DNA of 64,000 nt, taken from NCBI RefSeq assembly GCF_012849555.1, contig NZ_CP051685.1, positions 3,658,001 through 3,722,000 on the forward strand, given 5' to 3'. This DNA comes from Massilia forsythiae (lineage in GTDB: Bacteria; Pseudomonadota; Gammaproteobacteria; Burkholderiales; Burkholderiaceae_D). Every line of letters starts with the position of its first letter. The first letter of the stretch is position 1. The translations under genes and the position numbers were made by a program. Under the pieces are notes generated by a model. That model saw only the letters and a list, made by a program, of their open reading frames with translations. It was not told the origin of the DNA and made no database searches. This document shows, in pieces, positions 1-7,934 of the stretch.

Positions 1-1
1 G

Positions 2-1372
2 CTGGCCGGCTGCCGCCTTCCGGTGCAGACGCCGCCCGCGCGCACGCTGGCGGTGCCGGGCGAATGGCGCGGCGAGGTCGAGGCGGCTCCGCAGGCCGGC
101 GCGGTCGAGACCGGCTGGTGGCGCAGCTTCGGCGACCCGGCGCTGGACGCGCTGGTGACGCAGGCGCTGGCGAGCAATGCCGACATCCGCACGGCGCAGT
201 CGCGCCTGCAGGAATACCGGGCGCGCATCGACGTCGCACGCTCCGCGCTACAGCCGGCCTTGAGCGTGGGCCTGACGCCCGCGCGGGCGCGCGCCATCGG
301 CCCGTTCGGCACGCCGGTGGAAGCGACCACGCTGCAGGGCAACGTGCAGGCGTCCTACGAACTGGATCCGTTCGGACGCTTGGCCGGCACCCTTGATGCC
401 GCACGCCTGGACCTGGCCAGCCAGCAGGCGGCGGCCGACGCCACCGCGCTGGCGGTGGCCGCCAATACCGCGTCCGGCTACCTGAACCTGCGCGGCCTGG
501 ACGCCCAGCTGGCGCTGGCGCGCGACACGCTGGCCTCGCGCAGCCGCTCGCTCGCGCTGGCGCGGCGCCAGTTCGAGGTCGGCTACAGCTCGCGCCTGGA
601 ACTGGCGCAGGCCGAGGCCGAGTTCCGCGCCACCGCCGCCGTGGTGCCGCAGCTGGAGCGTTCCATCACCCAGCAGGAGAACGCGCTGGCGCTGCTGCTA
701 GGCGCCAGCCCCGGACCGATCGCGCGCGGCACCACCCTGAACGAACTGCGCGCGCCGGCGATCCAGCCCGGTTTGCCATCGGCGCTGCTGCGGCGCCGTC
801 CGGACATCGCCCAGGCCGAGCGCGCCATCGCCGCCGCCGACGCCAATCTGGCCGTGGCGCGCGACCAGATGCTGCCGTCGCTGCGCCTGACCGCATCCGT
901 CGGCGGCTACGCGCACAGCCTGCCGGACCTGCTCGGTTCCGGCACCACGCTGTGGAGCGTGGGCGGCAGCATCCTGGCGCCGCTGTTCGACGCCGGCCGC
1001 CTGCGCGCCCAGGCCGACGTTTCCGCCTCGCTGCGCGACCGCGCCGTGTTCGCCTACGAAGCGGTAGTGCGCAACGCCTTCGCCGAAACCGAGAACGGTT
1101 TATCCGCGGTGCAGAGGCTGCGCGAACAGCTCGAGCAATCCGAGGCGCGCGCCGTCGCCACCGGCGAAACGCTGCGCGTGGCACACAACCGCTACCGCAA
1201 CGGCTACTCGTCCTACCTGGAAGAGCTGGACGCCCAGCGTAACAACTTCAGCGCCGAGACCAACGTGCTGCAACTGCGCGCCAGCTACCTGGCCGCGCAT
1301 GTCGACCTGTACCGGGCATTGGGGGGTGGGTGGGGCGCCGCGGCGCCTGCGAGGACGGCGCCGGCCCCCTGA
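2..1372 (+). CDS. NodT-family RND efflux outer-membrane lipoprotein, 5' end cut by window
   Basis: Outer-membrane channel (TolC/OprM type) that completes a tripartite RND efflux pump and exports drugs or toxic compounds. The reading frame is open from base 2 and begins Leu-Ala-Gly-Cys (bases 2-13), a lipobox whose Cys would be acylated, so the true start and most of the signal peptide lie before the window. A GTG at 23 is inside the mature protein and is not the start. About 456 residues are visible with the two OEP repeats of the family: an Ala/Leu-rich helical part with SRLQEYRARIDVARSALQP near the N terminus and LLRRRPDIAQAERAIAAADA mid-protein, the usual NodT signature. The inner-membrane pump and periplasmic adaptor are presumably just upstream, outside the window. 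Confidence 0.93.
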   Translation: MAGCRLPVQTPPARTLAVPGEWRGEVEAAPQAGAVETGWWRSFGDPALDALVTQALASNADIRTAQSRLQEYRARIDVARSALQPALSVGLTPARARAIGPFGTPVEATTLQGNVQASYELDPFGRLAGTLDAARLDLASQQAAADATALAVAANTASGYLNLRGLDAQLALARDTLASRSRSLALARRQFEVGYSSRLELAQAEAEFRATAAVVPQLERSITQQENALALLLGASPGPIARGTTLNELRAPAIQPGLPSALLRRRPDIAQAERAIAAADANLAVARDQMLPSLRLTASVGGYAHSLPDLLGSGTTLWSVGGSILAPLFDAGRLRAQADVSASLRDRAVFAYEAVVRNAFAETENGLSAVQRLREQLEQSEARAVATGETLRVAHNRYRNGYSSYLEELDAQRNNFSAETNVLQLRASYLAAHVDLYRALGGGWGAAAPARTAPAP

Positions 1373-1818
1373 GACCAAGCACTGACATCACCACCCTCGT
1401 CTTCGCGGAGGCGCACTACTGTCCAAGATAGTATTGCTGGCCTAAAGACCGTCGTTCCAGGCACTGCCTGAAACGACTCCCCGCGAAGGCGCACTACTGT
1501 CCAAGATAGTATTGCTGGCCTGAAGACCATCGTCCCCGCGGAGGCGGGGACCCATGCTGAGCATCCACGATTGGTATTTCTGACATATTCCAGTTGCTTC
1601 AATGGTAACGAATTCTGTTGCTCAGTATGGGGCCCCGCCTGCGCGGGGACGACGAGCTATGGGTTAAAGCAGAGATAACGATTATCTTGGACAGCAGTGC
1701 GCGAAGGCGGGGACCCATACTGAGCCACCATGGCCCCTATACCGATCCTAATCGAACGCTAGCAACGCCGTCGTCCCGTTAGAATGGTCATAACGAAATA
1801 CCAACATCGGAGAACGAC
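1373..1818. other. Gene-free interval holding mosaic palindromic repeats
   Basis: I see no gene in this interval of about 445 bases. Most of it (about 1400-1730) is made of REP-like and mosaic repeats described separately. The last 90 bases carry the promoter and ribosome-binding region of the following FMN reductase; a weak Shine-Dalgarno (CGGAGAACGAC) precedes its ATG. Confidence 0.8.
1400..1730. repeat. Cluster of REP-like palindromes with a duplicated 42-bp mosaic unit
   Basis: Two near-identical 42-bp direct copies lie at 1409-1450 and 1487-1528 (core CACTACTGTCCAAGATAGTA). Between them is the module at 1451-1479 (GTCGTTCCAGGCACTGCCTG...). Classical palindromes of the form GTCCCCGCG-N-GCGGGGACCCAT occur near 1530-1560, inverted near 1626-1656, and again near 1701-1728. 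A variant of the CTGTCCAAGATA unit with a different tail lies inverted at about 1663-1700. The same modules recur at 33.7-34.1 kb, showing they are mobile or recombining intergenic units rather than part of a gene. Confidence 0.8.
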
Positions 1819-2466
1819 ATGATCAAGATCGGAGTCATCGCCGGCAGCACCCGCCCGGGACGCCGCGCACTGGATGTGGCCAACTGGGTGCTGGACGTGG
1901 CCGGCATGCGCGGCGACGCCGTGTTCGAACTGGTGGACATCCAGGAATACAAGCTGCCGCTGCTGGACGAGCCGGTGCCGCCGTCGATGGGGCAATACAC
2001 GCAGCCGCACACCAAGGTGTGGTCGGCCAAGATCGCCGGGTTCGACGGCTTCGTGTTCGTCACGCCCGAGTACAACCACGGCACCTCGGGCGCGCTGAAG
2101 AACGCCATCGACTTCCTGTTTAAGGAATGGAACGACAAGGCGGCCGGCTTCGTCTCCTACGGCAGCATCGGCGGCGCGCGCGCGGTCGAGAGCCTGCGCC
2201 TGGTGATGGGCGAACTGATGGTGGCCGACGTGCGCGCCCAGGTGATGCTGACCCTGCGCGACGACTGGCAGGAGCACGCCTTCAAGCCGCGCGAGCATCA
2301 CGAGCAAGCCCTCGACACCCTGCTGGACCAGGTAGTGGCCTGGAGCCGCGCCCTCAAGACGCTGCGCCACGATGCGGAGCAACCGGCGCTGGCGGACGCG
2401 CCGCAGCTGGCGCCGGAACTGGCGGCAGAGGCGCCGCCGCCGGGACGCCGGGTCGGCAGCATGTAA
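1819..2466 (+). CDS. NADPH-dependent FMN reductase / quinone reductase family protein
   Basis: A flavodoxin-like oxidoreductase of the NADPH-dependent FMN reductase family, cytosolic, expected to move hydride from NAD(P)H to FMN or quinones. The 215-residue product has the family's phosphate-binding loop GSTRPGRR at residues 9-16 and the second flavin-contact motif PEYNHG at 83-88 followed by SGALKNAIDFL. Length is slightly above the usual 180-200 because of an Ala/Pro-rich C-terminal tail of about 30 residues. It stands alone between repeat-rich intervals. Its TAA stop is the first base pair of the left arm of a 125-bp inverted-repeat element, so the last codons may have been affected by insertion. 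The natural substrate cannot be read from sequence. Confidence 0.88.
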   Translation: MIKIGVIAGSTRPGRRALDVANWVLDVAGMRGDAVFELVDIQEYKLPLLDEPVPPSMGQYTQPHTKVWSAKIAGFDGFVFVTPEYNHGTSGALKNAIDFLFKEWNDKAAGFVSYGSIGGARAVESLRLVMGELMVADVRAQVMLTLRDDWQEHAFKPREHHEQALDTLLDQVVAWSRALKTLRHDAEQPALADAPQLAPELAAEAPPPGRRVGSM

Positions 2467-2590
2467 GAACCTATCTCAGTAGTCCGGAGTCGCTACTGGT
2501 GCGCCTGACAAACAGGTGCTGCGTTGCTCGTCCTTGCATGGCTCGCCATGCATCACCATTTGCTTCCCCCTGCCTACTGAGATAGGTTCT
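2466..2590. repeat. 125-bp MITE-like element with 17-bp perfect terminal inverted repeats
   Basis: The left arm AGAACCTATCTCAGTAG (2466-2482) is an exact reverse complement of CTACTGAGATAGGTTCT (2574-2590). The interior includes a second perfect hairpin, TGCATGGC-TC-GCCATGCA, near 2535-2553. There is no coding potential. The element begins at the last base of the FMN reductase stop codon and ends about 44 bases before the DTW gene start. Size, perfect termini and absence of a gene fit a miniature inverted-repeat element; a strong bidirectional transcription terminator is an alternative role. Target-site duplication is not obvious. Confidence 0.75.
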
Positions 2591-2633
2591 AAGGGCGGCC
2601 GCATTGCGTTGGGGCGGCGTACAATCGCCGTCC

Positions 2634-3284
2634 ATGACCGATCCTCTTCCTTCGCGCCGCCCCGAATGCGGCGCCTGCCTGCGCGCGCAAAGCGCCTGTA
2701 TCTGCCGCTGGGCGGCGCCGGTGGCAAGCAGCGTCGAGCTGCTGATCCTGCAGCATCCGCTCGAAGTGCGTAACGCCAAGAACAGCGCGCGCCTGCTGCA
2801 CCTGTGCCTGCCGGAGAGCAGCCGCATCGTCGTCGGCGAGGCGTTCGCACCGGGCGACCTGGAAACGCTGCTGCATGGCGGCGGACGCACGCCGCTGCTG
2901 CTGTATCCGGAGACGCCGGGCGTCGCCACGCCGGGCGTCGCCACGCCGGGCGTCGCCACGCCGGGCGTCACTGCGCCGGATGATGCCGTGCCGGATGCGC
3001 AGCCGGCGGCGTTGCGACTGGTGCTGCTGGACGCCACCTGGCGCAAGAGCCGCAAGATGCTCTACCTGAATCCGGCCCTGCAATGGCTGCCGCGCCTGGC
3101 GTTGCAGGCCGCGCCGCCGTCCGCCTACCTAATCCGCAAGGCGCATGCGCCGCACCAGCTGTCGACGCTGGAAGCCGCGGTGCACGCGCTGGCGCAGCTG
3201 GAAGGCGCGCCGGCGCGCTACCGCCCGCTGCTGGCGGCATTCGACGGATTTGTGCAACAACAAGCCGCCCAATTCCGCGCTTGA
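2634..3284 (+). CDS. DTW-domain tRNA-uridine aminocarboxypropyltransferase (TapT/YfiP-like)
   Basis: DTW-domain proteins transfer the aminocarboxypropyl group of S-adenosylmethionine to uridine in tRNA (acp3U). ATG at 2634 is chosen because it begins the conserved Cys-rich N terminus: Cys at residues 12, 15, 22 and 24 (CGAC...CIC) form the family's zinc-knuckle pattern. The catalytic motif appears as LLDATWRKSRKM at about residue 132, with Ala in place of the usual residue before Thr-Trp. Residues about 94-113 are a four-fold TPGVA repeat coded by a 15-bp tandem repeat, inserted inside the domain and unusual for the family. A -10-like TACAAT lies about ten bases upstream of the ATG, implying a very short leader. 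tRNA target is inferred from the family. Confidence 0.85.
   Translation: MTDPLPSRRPECGACLRAQSACICRWAAPVASSVELLILQHPLEVRNAKNSARLLHLCLPESSRIVVGEAFAPGDLETLLHGGGRTPLLLYPETPGVATPGVATPGVATPGVTAPDDAVPDAQPAALRLVLLDATWRKSRKMLYLNPALQWLPRLALQAAPPSAYLIRKAHAPHQLSTLEAAVHALAQLEGAPARYRPLLAAFDGFVQQQAAQFRA
2913..2972 (+). repeat. 15-bp coding tandem repeat, four copies (TPGVA)
   Basis: The unit ACGCCGGGCGTCGCC is repeated in phase four times (2913, 2928, 2943, 2958; the last copy diverges at its end), giving Thr-Pro-Gly-Val-Ala repeats inside the DTW-domain protein. Perfect units with no synonymous drift suggest recent expansion by slippage. Confidence 0.9.
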
Positions 3285-3308
3285 ACCCCGCTTCGCATCG
3301 GCGTACTA

Positions 3309-3328
3309 TACTGTATAAACATACAGTA
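3309..3328. promoter_or_regulatory. LexA (SOS) box
   Basis: TACTGTATAAACATACAGTA is a 20-bp near-perfect palindrome with the CTG-N10-CAG core of the proteobacterial LexA operator. It sits 14-17 bases before the GTG start codons of the radical SAM gene and overlaps where RNA polymerase would bind. This predicts SOS induction of that gene. It is the only such match I found in the window. Confidence 0.85.
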
Positions 3329-3341
3329 CTTAAGGGGCGCT

Positions 3342-4742
3342 GTGGTGGACAGTCAAAATACGAGCGTAAGCTTGCCTGACGAGCAAGCGATGTTGCCATT
3401 TTTGCCGGACAAGTCACCGAAACCGGTAGCGAAGAAACCGGTTGCCAAGCCGGCCAGGTCCGCCATGCCGGCCATGGTGTCCGGATCGGTCGCCAGGTCG
3501 GTGTCGCGCGTGCCCGACACGGCCATGCCCGAAGCCGCGCTGCGCAGCGCCGGCGCCCGCGGCGCCAACCTCGCGCTGGACCTGCATCCCGACCTGCCCA
3601 TCAAGGGCCGCGGGGCCGTCACCAATATCCAGAGCCGCTTCGAGGTGCACGGCCGCGAGCGCTTCGACGATGGCTGGACGATACCGGTCCAGGCGCCGGC
3701 GCAGCCGCGCGGCCAGGTGCCTGCTCGGGACCAGCACCAGGACCAGGCCGCGTCGCTCAAGACCGTCGTGACCGACGAGATCGCGCGCTCGATCCTGTCG
3801 CGTAACAGCTCTCCCGACATCCCATTCGGCGTGTCGCTGAATCCGTATCGGGGCTGCGAGCACGGCTGCATCTATTGCTACGCCCGGCCGTCGCACGGCT
3901 ACCTCGGCCTGTCGCCCGGCCTCGATTTCGAAAGCAAGCTGTTCGCCAAGGTCAACGCGGCCGATTTGCTGCGCCAGGAACTGGCGCGTCCCGGCTACGT
4001 GCCGCACAACATCGCCATCGGCGTCAACACCGACGCTTATCAACCCTGCGAACGGAACAAGCGCATCACACGCGAGGTGCTGGAAGTGCTGGCCGAGTGC
4101 CGCCATCCGTACGGCCTGATCACCAAGTCGGCCCTGATTGAGCGCGACATCGACCTGATCGCGCCGATGGCCGAGCAGGGCCTGGCCTGCGCCGCCATCA
4201 CGCTCACCACGCTGGACGGCGAGATCGCGCGCACGCTGGAGCCGCGCGCGGCGGCGCCGGCGCGGCGCCTGCGCGCCATCCGCACGCTGACCGAGGCCGG
4301 CATCCCGGTCAGCGTCAGCGTGGCGCCGATCATCCCCTTCGTCACCGAACCGGAAATCGAGCGCATCCTGGAAGCGGCCAGGGATGCCGGCGCCGTCGGC
4401 GCCCACTACACGGTGCTGCGCATGCCGTGGGAAGTCAACCCGCTGTTCCAGCAATGGCTGCAAACCCACTTCCCGGACCGCGCCCAGCGCGTGCTGAACC
4501 GCATCCGCGACATGCGCGGCGGTAAGGAGTACGACAGCGACTTCGGCAAGCGCATGACGGGCGAGGGCGTCTGGGCCGACCTGATCCGCCAGCGCTTCAC
4601 CAAGGCCGTCAAGCGCCTCGGGCTGGATGGCTATACCAGCCGTTTCAACAAGCTGGACGGTGAGCAATTCCGGCGGCCGGTGGTGGTGCCGAAAACAGCC
4701 AAGCAGACCATCGCCGAGGCGGCGCAGATGGACTTGTTCTGA
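3342..4742 (+). CDS. PA0069-family radical SAM protein
   Basis: A radical S-adenosylmethionine enzyme of the PA0069/Rv2578c family, related to spore photoproduct lyase (SplB). The [4Fe-4S] ligand motif is GCEHGCIYCYA (CX3CX2C) near residues 170-178, followed by YARPSHGYLGLSPGLDFE, the diagnostic stretch of this family. The N-terminal ~80 residues are basic and Ala/Val/Pro-rich, probably disordered. Two adjacent GTG codons (3342, 3345) can start it; the Shine-Dalgarno AAGGGG at 3332-3337 is better spaced for 3345. A LexA box directly upstream ties it to DNA damage, which fits the SplB relationship. The substrate is unknown, and repair of damaged DNA is an inference. Confidence 0.9.
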   Translation: MVDSQNTSVSLPDEQAMLPFLPDKSPKPVAKKPVAKPARSAMPAMVSGSVARSVSRVPDTAMPEAALRSAGARGANLALDLHPDLPIKGRGAVTNIQSRFEVHGRERFDDGWTIPVQAPAQPRGQVPARDQHQDQAASLKTVVTDEIARSILSRNSSPDIPFGVSLNPYRGCEHGCIYCYARPSHGYLGLSPGLDFESKLFAKVNAADLLRQELARPGYVPHNIAIGVNTDAYQPCERNKRITREVLEVLAECRHPYGLITKSALIERDIDLIAPMAEQGLACAAITLTTLDGEIARTLEPRAAAPARRLRAIRTLTEAGIPVSVSVAPIIPFVTEPEIERILEAARDAGAVGAHYTVLRMPWEVNPLFQQWLQTHFPDRAQRVLNRIRDMRGGKEYDSDFGKRMTGEGVWADLIRQRFTKAVKRLGLDGYTSRFNKLDGEQFRRPVVVPKTAKQTIAEAAQMDLF

Positions 4743-4794
4743 CGGCATCCGCTGGCGGCCCGAACGGCAAATGCCCAGGCCCGCCGCGGTGTAG

Positions 4795-5397
4795 TCAAGC
4801 CGGCGAGCGCGTGTGCCCGGGAGCGCAGCGCAGCGCAGCGATGTGCGTAGGGAGATCGGGGAAGTCCTCGGGAATCAAGGCGAACATGTGCGCATCGACC
4901 GCACGGCCGCGCAGTTGCAGGCGGCGGCGCGCCAGGCACTCGTGCTGCGCACCCGAGCGGCGCGCCACGGCCAGGCTGGCGGCGTTGCCGTCCGCAACGA
5001 CGATCTCGACGCGCGCTTGTCCGAGTGACTGGAATGCGTGGCGCGCCAGTGCCGCGACGGCGGCGCTGGCCGCGCCCTGGCGCTGGGCGCTGGTGCGGAC
5101 CCAGTAGCCGAGGTTGCAGAATGCGTGCAGCTGGATGAACTTGTTCAGGCCGGCGCCGCCGACCAGGCGTCGTTCGACCTTGCTGACGATGGCGAATTCA
5201 TGGCTGCTGCCGTCGGCGCGGCCGGCGTCGCAGGCGGCGAACCAGTCCAGCGCATTCTGCTCGCTGAATCCGGCGTGCGCCCAATCCATCCAGCGACCGA
5301 CGCTGGACACCGATTCGCGTACCGCGGCGGCAAAGGCGGGCGCGTCGTCGGGAACGAAGGGGCGCAGCAGGTAGGCGCCGGCATCCAGGTGCGTCAT
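4795..5397 (-). CDS. GNAT-family N-acetyltransferase (RimJ/RimL-like)
   Basis: A 200-residue acetyltransferase that would use acetyl-CoA to acetylate an amine, possibly a protein N terminus (RimJ/L subfamily) or small molecule. The start ATG (5397-5395) follows AAAGGATCGCC, a good ribosome site; a longer frame upstream lacks one. Visible features are the N-terminal LLRPFVPDDAPAFAAAV strand-helix, the motif LGYWVRTSAQRQGAASAAVAAL for acetyl-CoA binding (R/Q-x-x-G-x-A form), and IVVADGNAASLAVARRSG near the C terminus, all typical. It is convergent with the radical SAM gene and apparently monocistronic. The substrate cannot be predicted. Confidence 0.88.
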   Translation of the reverse strand: MTHLDAGAYLLRPFVPDDAPAFAAAVRESVSSVGRWMDWAHAGFSEQNALDWFAACDAGRADGSSHEFAIVSKVERRLVGGAGLNKFIQLHAFCNLGYWVRTSAQRQGAASAAVAALARHAFQSLGQARVEIVVADGNAASLAVARRSGAQHECLARRRLQLRGRAVDAHMFALIPEDFPDLPTHIAALRCAPGHTRSPA

Positions 5398-5627
5398 TGG
5401 CGATCCTTTGTAGCAAGGTATGCGTTGGCCCGAGTGATTTGGCTCGGACGAGAAGTTGCTGTCGACACGCCGGATGCGGCCCGGCGTGTCTTGCCTGTTT
5501 GTTATCTTAAATAAAGATTTTACGGCTTGCATGAATGGGAGACAGGGCCGCACGCGGGCCGGGTTGTGCGGGCAGCGGTGGTCGGCTACGATGGCGCCTT
5601 TCCATTTCTTCAATAACGAGAACAAAG

Positions 5628-6392
5628 ATGGCGGAGCAGGGCAGCGCGGTGGAGCACGCGCAGCGGGCGGGACAGCAACGGGCGGCAAAGGAGCAAGCGC
5701 CAGGAAAGCAGCGGGAATCGGGTGAGCAGCAGGCAGGACAACAGCGCCAAGCCGCACAACCGTCACAACAGAGGCAGCAGGAGCAACAGGCGCAGCAAGA
5801 GCAGCAGGCGAGGGAGGCAGCCTGGCCTGGGTCCGGGCCGCCCGCCGCGGCGCAGTCCGCAGCGCAGCGCGTGGTCTTCGTCGGCGCCGAATCGACCGGC
5901 AAGTCGACCCTGGCCGAATACCTGGCGCGCGTCTACGACAGCGTGTCGGTACCGGAAATCGGCCGTTTCATCTGGGAACAGAAACAGGGAAAGCTGGACG
6001 CCGACGACTATGTCGACATCGCGCTCAAGCACCGCCAGGCCGAGGACGAAGCGATGCAGCGGGCGCGGCGCTGGCTGTTCGTCGACACCAATGCGCTGAC
6101 CACGCTGCTGCTCGGATTGCAGTTCGGCCAGGTGACGCCGCCGGCGCCGGCCGAATTGCTGCGCTGCGCCGACGAGTGCGCCGCGCGCTACGCCCACACC
6201 TTCGTCTGCGCCGACGACATCCCGTACGAAGAGCAGGAAGTGCGTGAGAACGAAGCCTGGCGCGGCCGCATCCAGCGCCTGGTGCTGCAGGACCTGGAAG
6301 CGCGCGGTATTCCCTACACGATCGTGCGCGGCAGTGTCGAGGAGCGCGCCGCGCAGGTGATGGGCGTGCTGGACGCCCGGCCGCCCGCCTGA
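5628..6392 (+). CDS. NadR/Ttd14-like AAA ATPase with Gln-rich N terminus
   Basis: A P-loop protein of the AAA_28 group, which includes the ribosylnicotinamide-kinase half of NadR. ATG 5628 is preferred over one 31 codons upstream because a -10-like TACGAT falls at about 5586-5591, between them. Residues 1-80 are low complexity, very rich in Gln and Ala, and precede the ATPase: Walker A GAESTGKST at 86-94, then VPEIGRFIWEQKQGKLDADD and RRWLFVDTNALTTLLLG, which match the NadR kinase fold. Total 254 residues. The NadR adenylyltransferase and DNA-binding parts are absent, so it is either a stand-alone kinase in NAD salvage or an unrelated nucleotide-dependent protein. It converges on the dGTPase gene with 22 bases between stops. 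Confidence 0.82.
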   Translation: MAEQGSAVEHAQRAGQQRAAKEQAPGKQRESGEQQAGQQRQAAQPSQQRQQEQQAQQEQQAREAAWPGSGPPAAAQSAAQRVVFVGAESTGKSTLAEYLARVYDSVSVPEIGRFIWEQKQGKLDADDYVDIALKHRQAEDEAMQRARRWLFVDTNALTTLLLGLQFGQVTPPAPAELLRCADECAARYAHTFVCADDIPYEEQEVRENEAWRGRIQRLVLQDLEARGIPYTIVRGSVEERAAQVMGVLDARPPA

Positions 6393-6414
6393 CGGACAGC
6401 CGCGGTGGCGCGGC

Positions 6415-7749
6415 TCACACCATCGTCCCCGGCAGCTCGATCCCGTTCAGGCGCCGGAACAGCTTGAGCGCGTAGGTGTCCGTCATGCTCGAGATGAAAT
6501 CGGTGGCGCCCAGCAGGCGTTCGTAGGCAGAGGTACCGCGGGTGAATTGCCTGGGAACGATCTGGACGATCTTCCGGTGCACCGGCGAGCGCTCGTCGAC
6601 GGGCGTCGCCAGCGCCGGCACGATCTTTTCCAGCAGGCCGCCCAGGATCTCGAAGCCGGCCGCTTCGATCTGCAATACCGACGGCGTGGCGTAGATGCGC
6701 TCGCGCGACAGCGCCGCGATCTCCTTCAATTGGGGCGCGAAGCGCGAGCGTCCGGCCAGGTCGTGCTCGAAGCGCCCGGCCATGATGGCGTCGTAGTGTT
6801 CCTCGAACACCGCCAGCGCGGCGCGCACCAGGTTACCGATGGCGCGGGCGCGCAGGTATTCGATGCGGCCCTCGTCGTCGTCGAGCTGGCGGTACGAGGC
6901 GCTGGCTTGCTGGCCGTCGGGAAAGGCGATCGGCCATAGCAGCGCATGGGCCTGCTCGAACGACACGCGCGCCAGCCGGTGGCCGTCCTCCAGATCGACG
7001 ATGCCGTAGCAAATGTCGTCGGCGGCTTCCATCACGAAAGCGAGCGGGTGGCGCGCCCAGGCGCCGGGCGCTTTCTGCAGCAGGCCGGTCTGCAAGGCGA
7101 CGCGCGCGAAGTTGTCCGCATCGTGGGCAAAATAACCGAATTTCTTTTCGCTGATCCTGCCCTTGTCGGCCGGCAGGTCGGACGCGCGCGGGTACTTGGC
7201 GAACGCCGCCAGCACCGCGCAGGTGAGCTGGAAGCCGCCGTGGTCGACCGCGTTCTGCAGGCGCGTGATCAGGCGGAAGCCCTGGGCATTGCCTTCGAAG
7301 CGCAGGAAATCCTGGCGCTCGCGCTCCGACAGGCCGTCCAGCCAGCGCGCGCGGTGGTCGGAGAACCACGACTGGATCGCCGCCTCGCCCGAATGGCCGA
7401 AGGGCGGGTTGCCGATGTCGTGCGCCAGGCAGGCCGCCGCCACGATGCTGCCGAAATCTTGCGGCGCCATCGTCAGCGCCGCTTCCTTGCGCAGGATGAA
7501 CTCGCCGCACAGCATGCCGAGCGAGCGGCCGACCGAAGACACTTCGATGCTGTGCGTCAGGCGCGTGCGCACGTAATCGTTGTCGGACAGCGGAAACACC
7601 TGCGTCTTGTCTTGCATGCGCCGGAACGCGCTCGAATACACCACCCGGTCCCAGTCGCGCATGTAGCCGGTGCGGCTGGCATCCTCGCCGCGGTCGTCCT
7701 CGCGGCCCAGGCGCATCGTCGAGACCAGGCGCGGCCATTCCATCGTCAT
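6415..7749 (-). CDS. dgt: Deoxyguanosinetriphosphate triphosphohydrolase-like HD protein
   Basis: An HD-superfamily hydrolase of the dGTPase family, cleaving dNTPs to nucleoside and triphosphate and so affecting nucleotide pools and replication fidelity. The 444-residue product has the metal-binding set: TRLTHSIEVSSVGRSLG (His), AACLAHDIGNPPFGHSGE (HD pair) and FVMEAADDICYGIVDLEDG (distal Asp). The N terminus SAFRRMQDKTQVFPL is also standard. The start (7749-7747) is preceded by GGAGAATGCG, placing GGAG at proper spacing. Length fits the class of about 440-500 residues. Activity on dGTP alone versus several dNTPs cannot be told. It is divergent from the PadR regulator. Confidence 0.92.
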   Translation of the reverse strand: MTMEWPRLVSTMRLGREDDRGEDASRTGYMRDWDRVVYSSAFRRMQDKTQVFPLSDNDYVRTRLTHSIEVSSVGRSLGMLCGEFILRKEAALTMAPQDFGSIVAAACLAHDIGNPPFGHSGEAAIQSWFSDHRARWLDGLSERERQDFLRFEGNAQGFRLITRLQNAVDHGGFQLTCAVLAAFAKYPRASDLPADKGRISEKKFGYFAHDADNFARVALQTGLLQKAPGAWARHPLAFVMEAADDICYGIVDLEDGHRLARVSFEQAHALLWPIAFPDGQQASASYRQLDDDEGRIEYLRARAIGNLVRAALAVFEEHYDAIMAGRFEHDLAGRSRFAPQLKEIAALSRERIYATPSVLQIEAAGFEILGGLLEKIVPALATPVDERSPVHRKIVQIVPRQFTRGTSAYERLLGATDFISSMTDTYALKLFRRLNGIELPGTMV

Positions 7750-7872
7750 CGCATTCTCCGTCAGCAATTGCCATCCGCCGCCCAAGGGGCGGACACGAGC
7801 GGCACCAGTGTAGCGCATGGGAACGAGGGTACTGTCCATGACCGGGACAAAGGCATGATCATCGAAAAATGC

Positions 7873-7919
7873 TTGACTCTATCAATCTTCACGATTATCT
7901 TAAGATGTATCGTAAGATA
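7873..7919 (+). promoter_or_regulatory. Promoter and tandem-palindrome operator of the PadR gene
   Basis: TTGACT (7873-7878) and TTATCT (7895-7900) are spaced 16 bases apart and resemble -35 and -10 elements. From 7896 to 7919 lies TATCTTAAGATG followed by TATCGTAAGATA: two 10-bp palindromes ATCTTAAGAT and ATCGTAAGAT, 12 bases apart, together forming a larger inverted repeat TATCTTA/TAAGATA. The position over the -10 and start site suits autorepression by the PadR protein coded just downstream, whose Shine-Dalgarno AAAGGAGA follows at 7921. Confidence 0.7.
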
Positions 7920-7934
7920 TAAAGGAGAAATGTC

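Noticed and set aside
1100..1602. Minus-strand frames across the repeat region after the efflux gene
   Set aside because: They run through repeats and the opposite strand of a clear gene, with no ribosome site or family features.
2913..2972. Four short repeats considered as a CRISPR-like array
   Set aside because: The units are contiguous with no spacers and translate in frame within a conserved enzyme.
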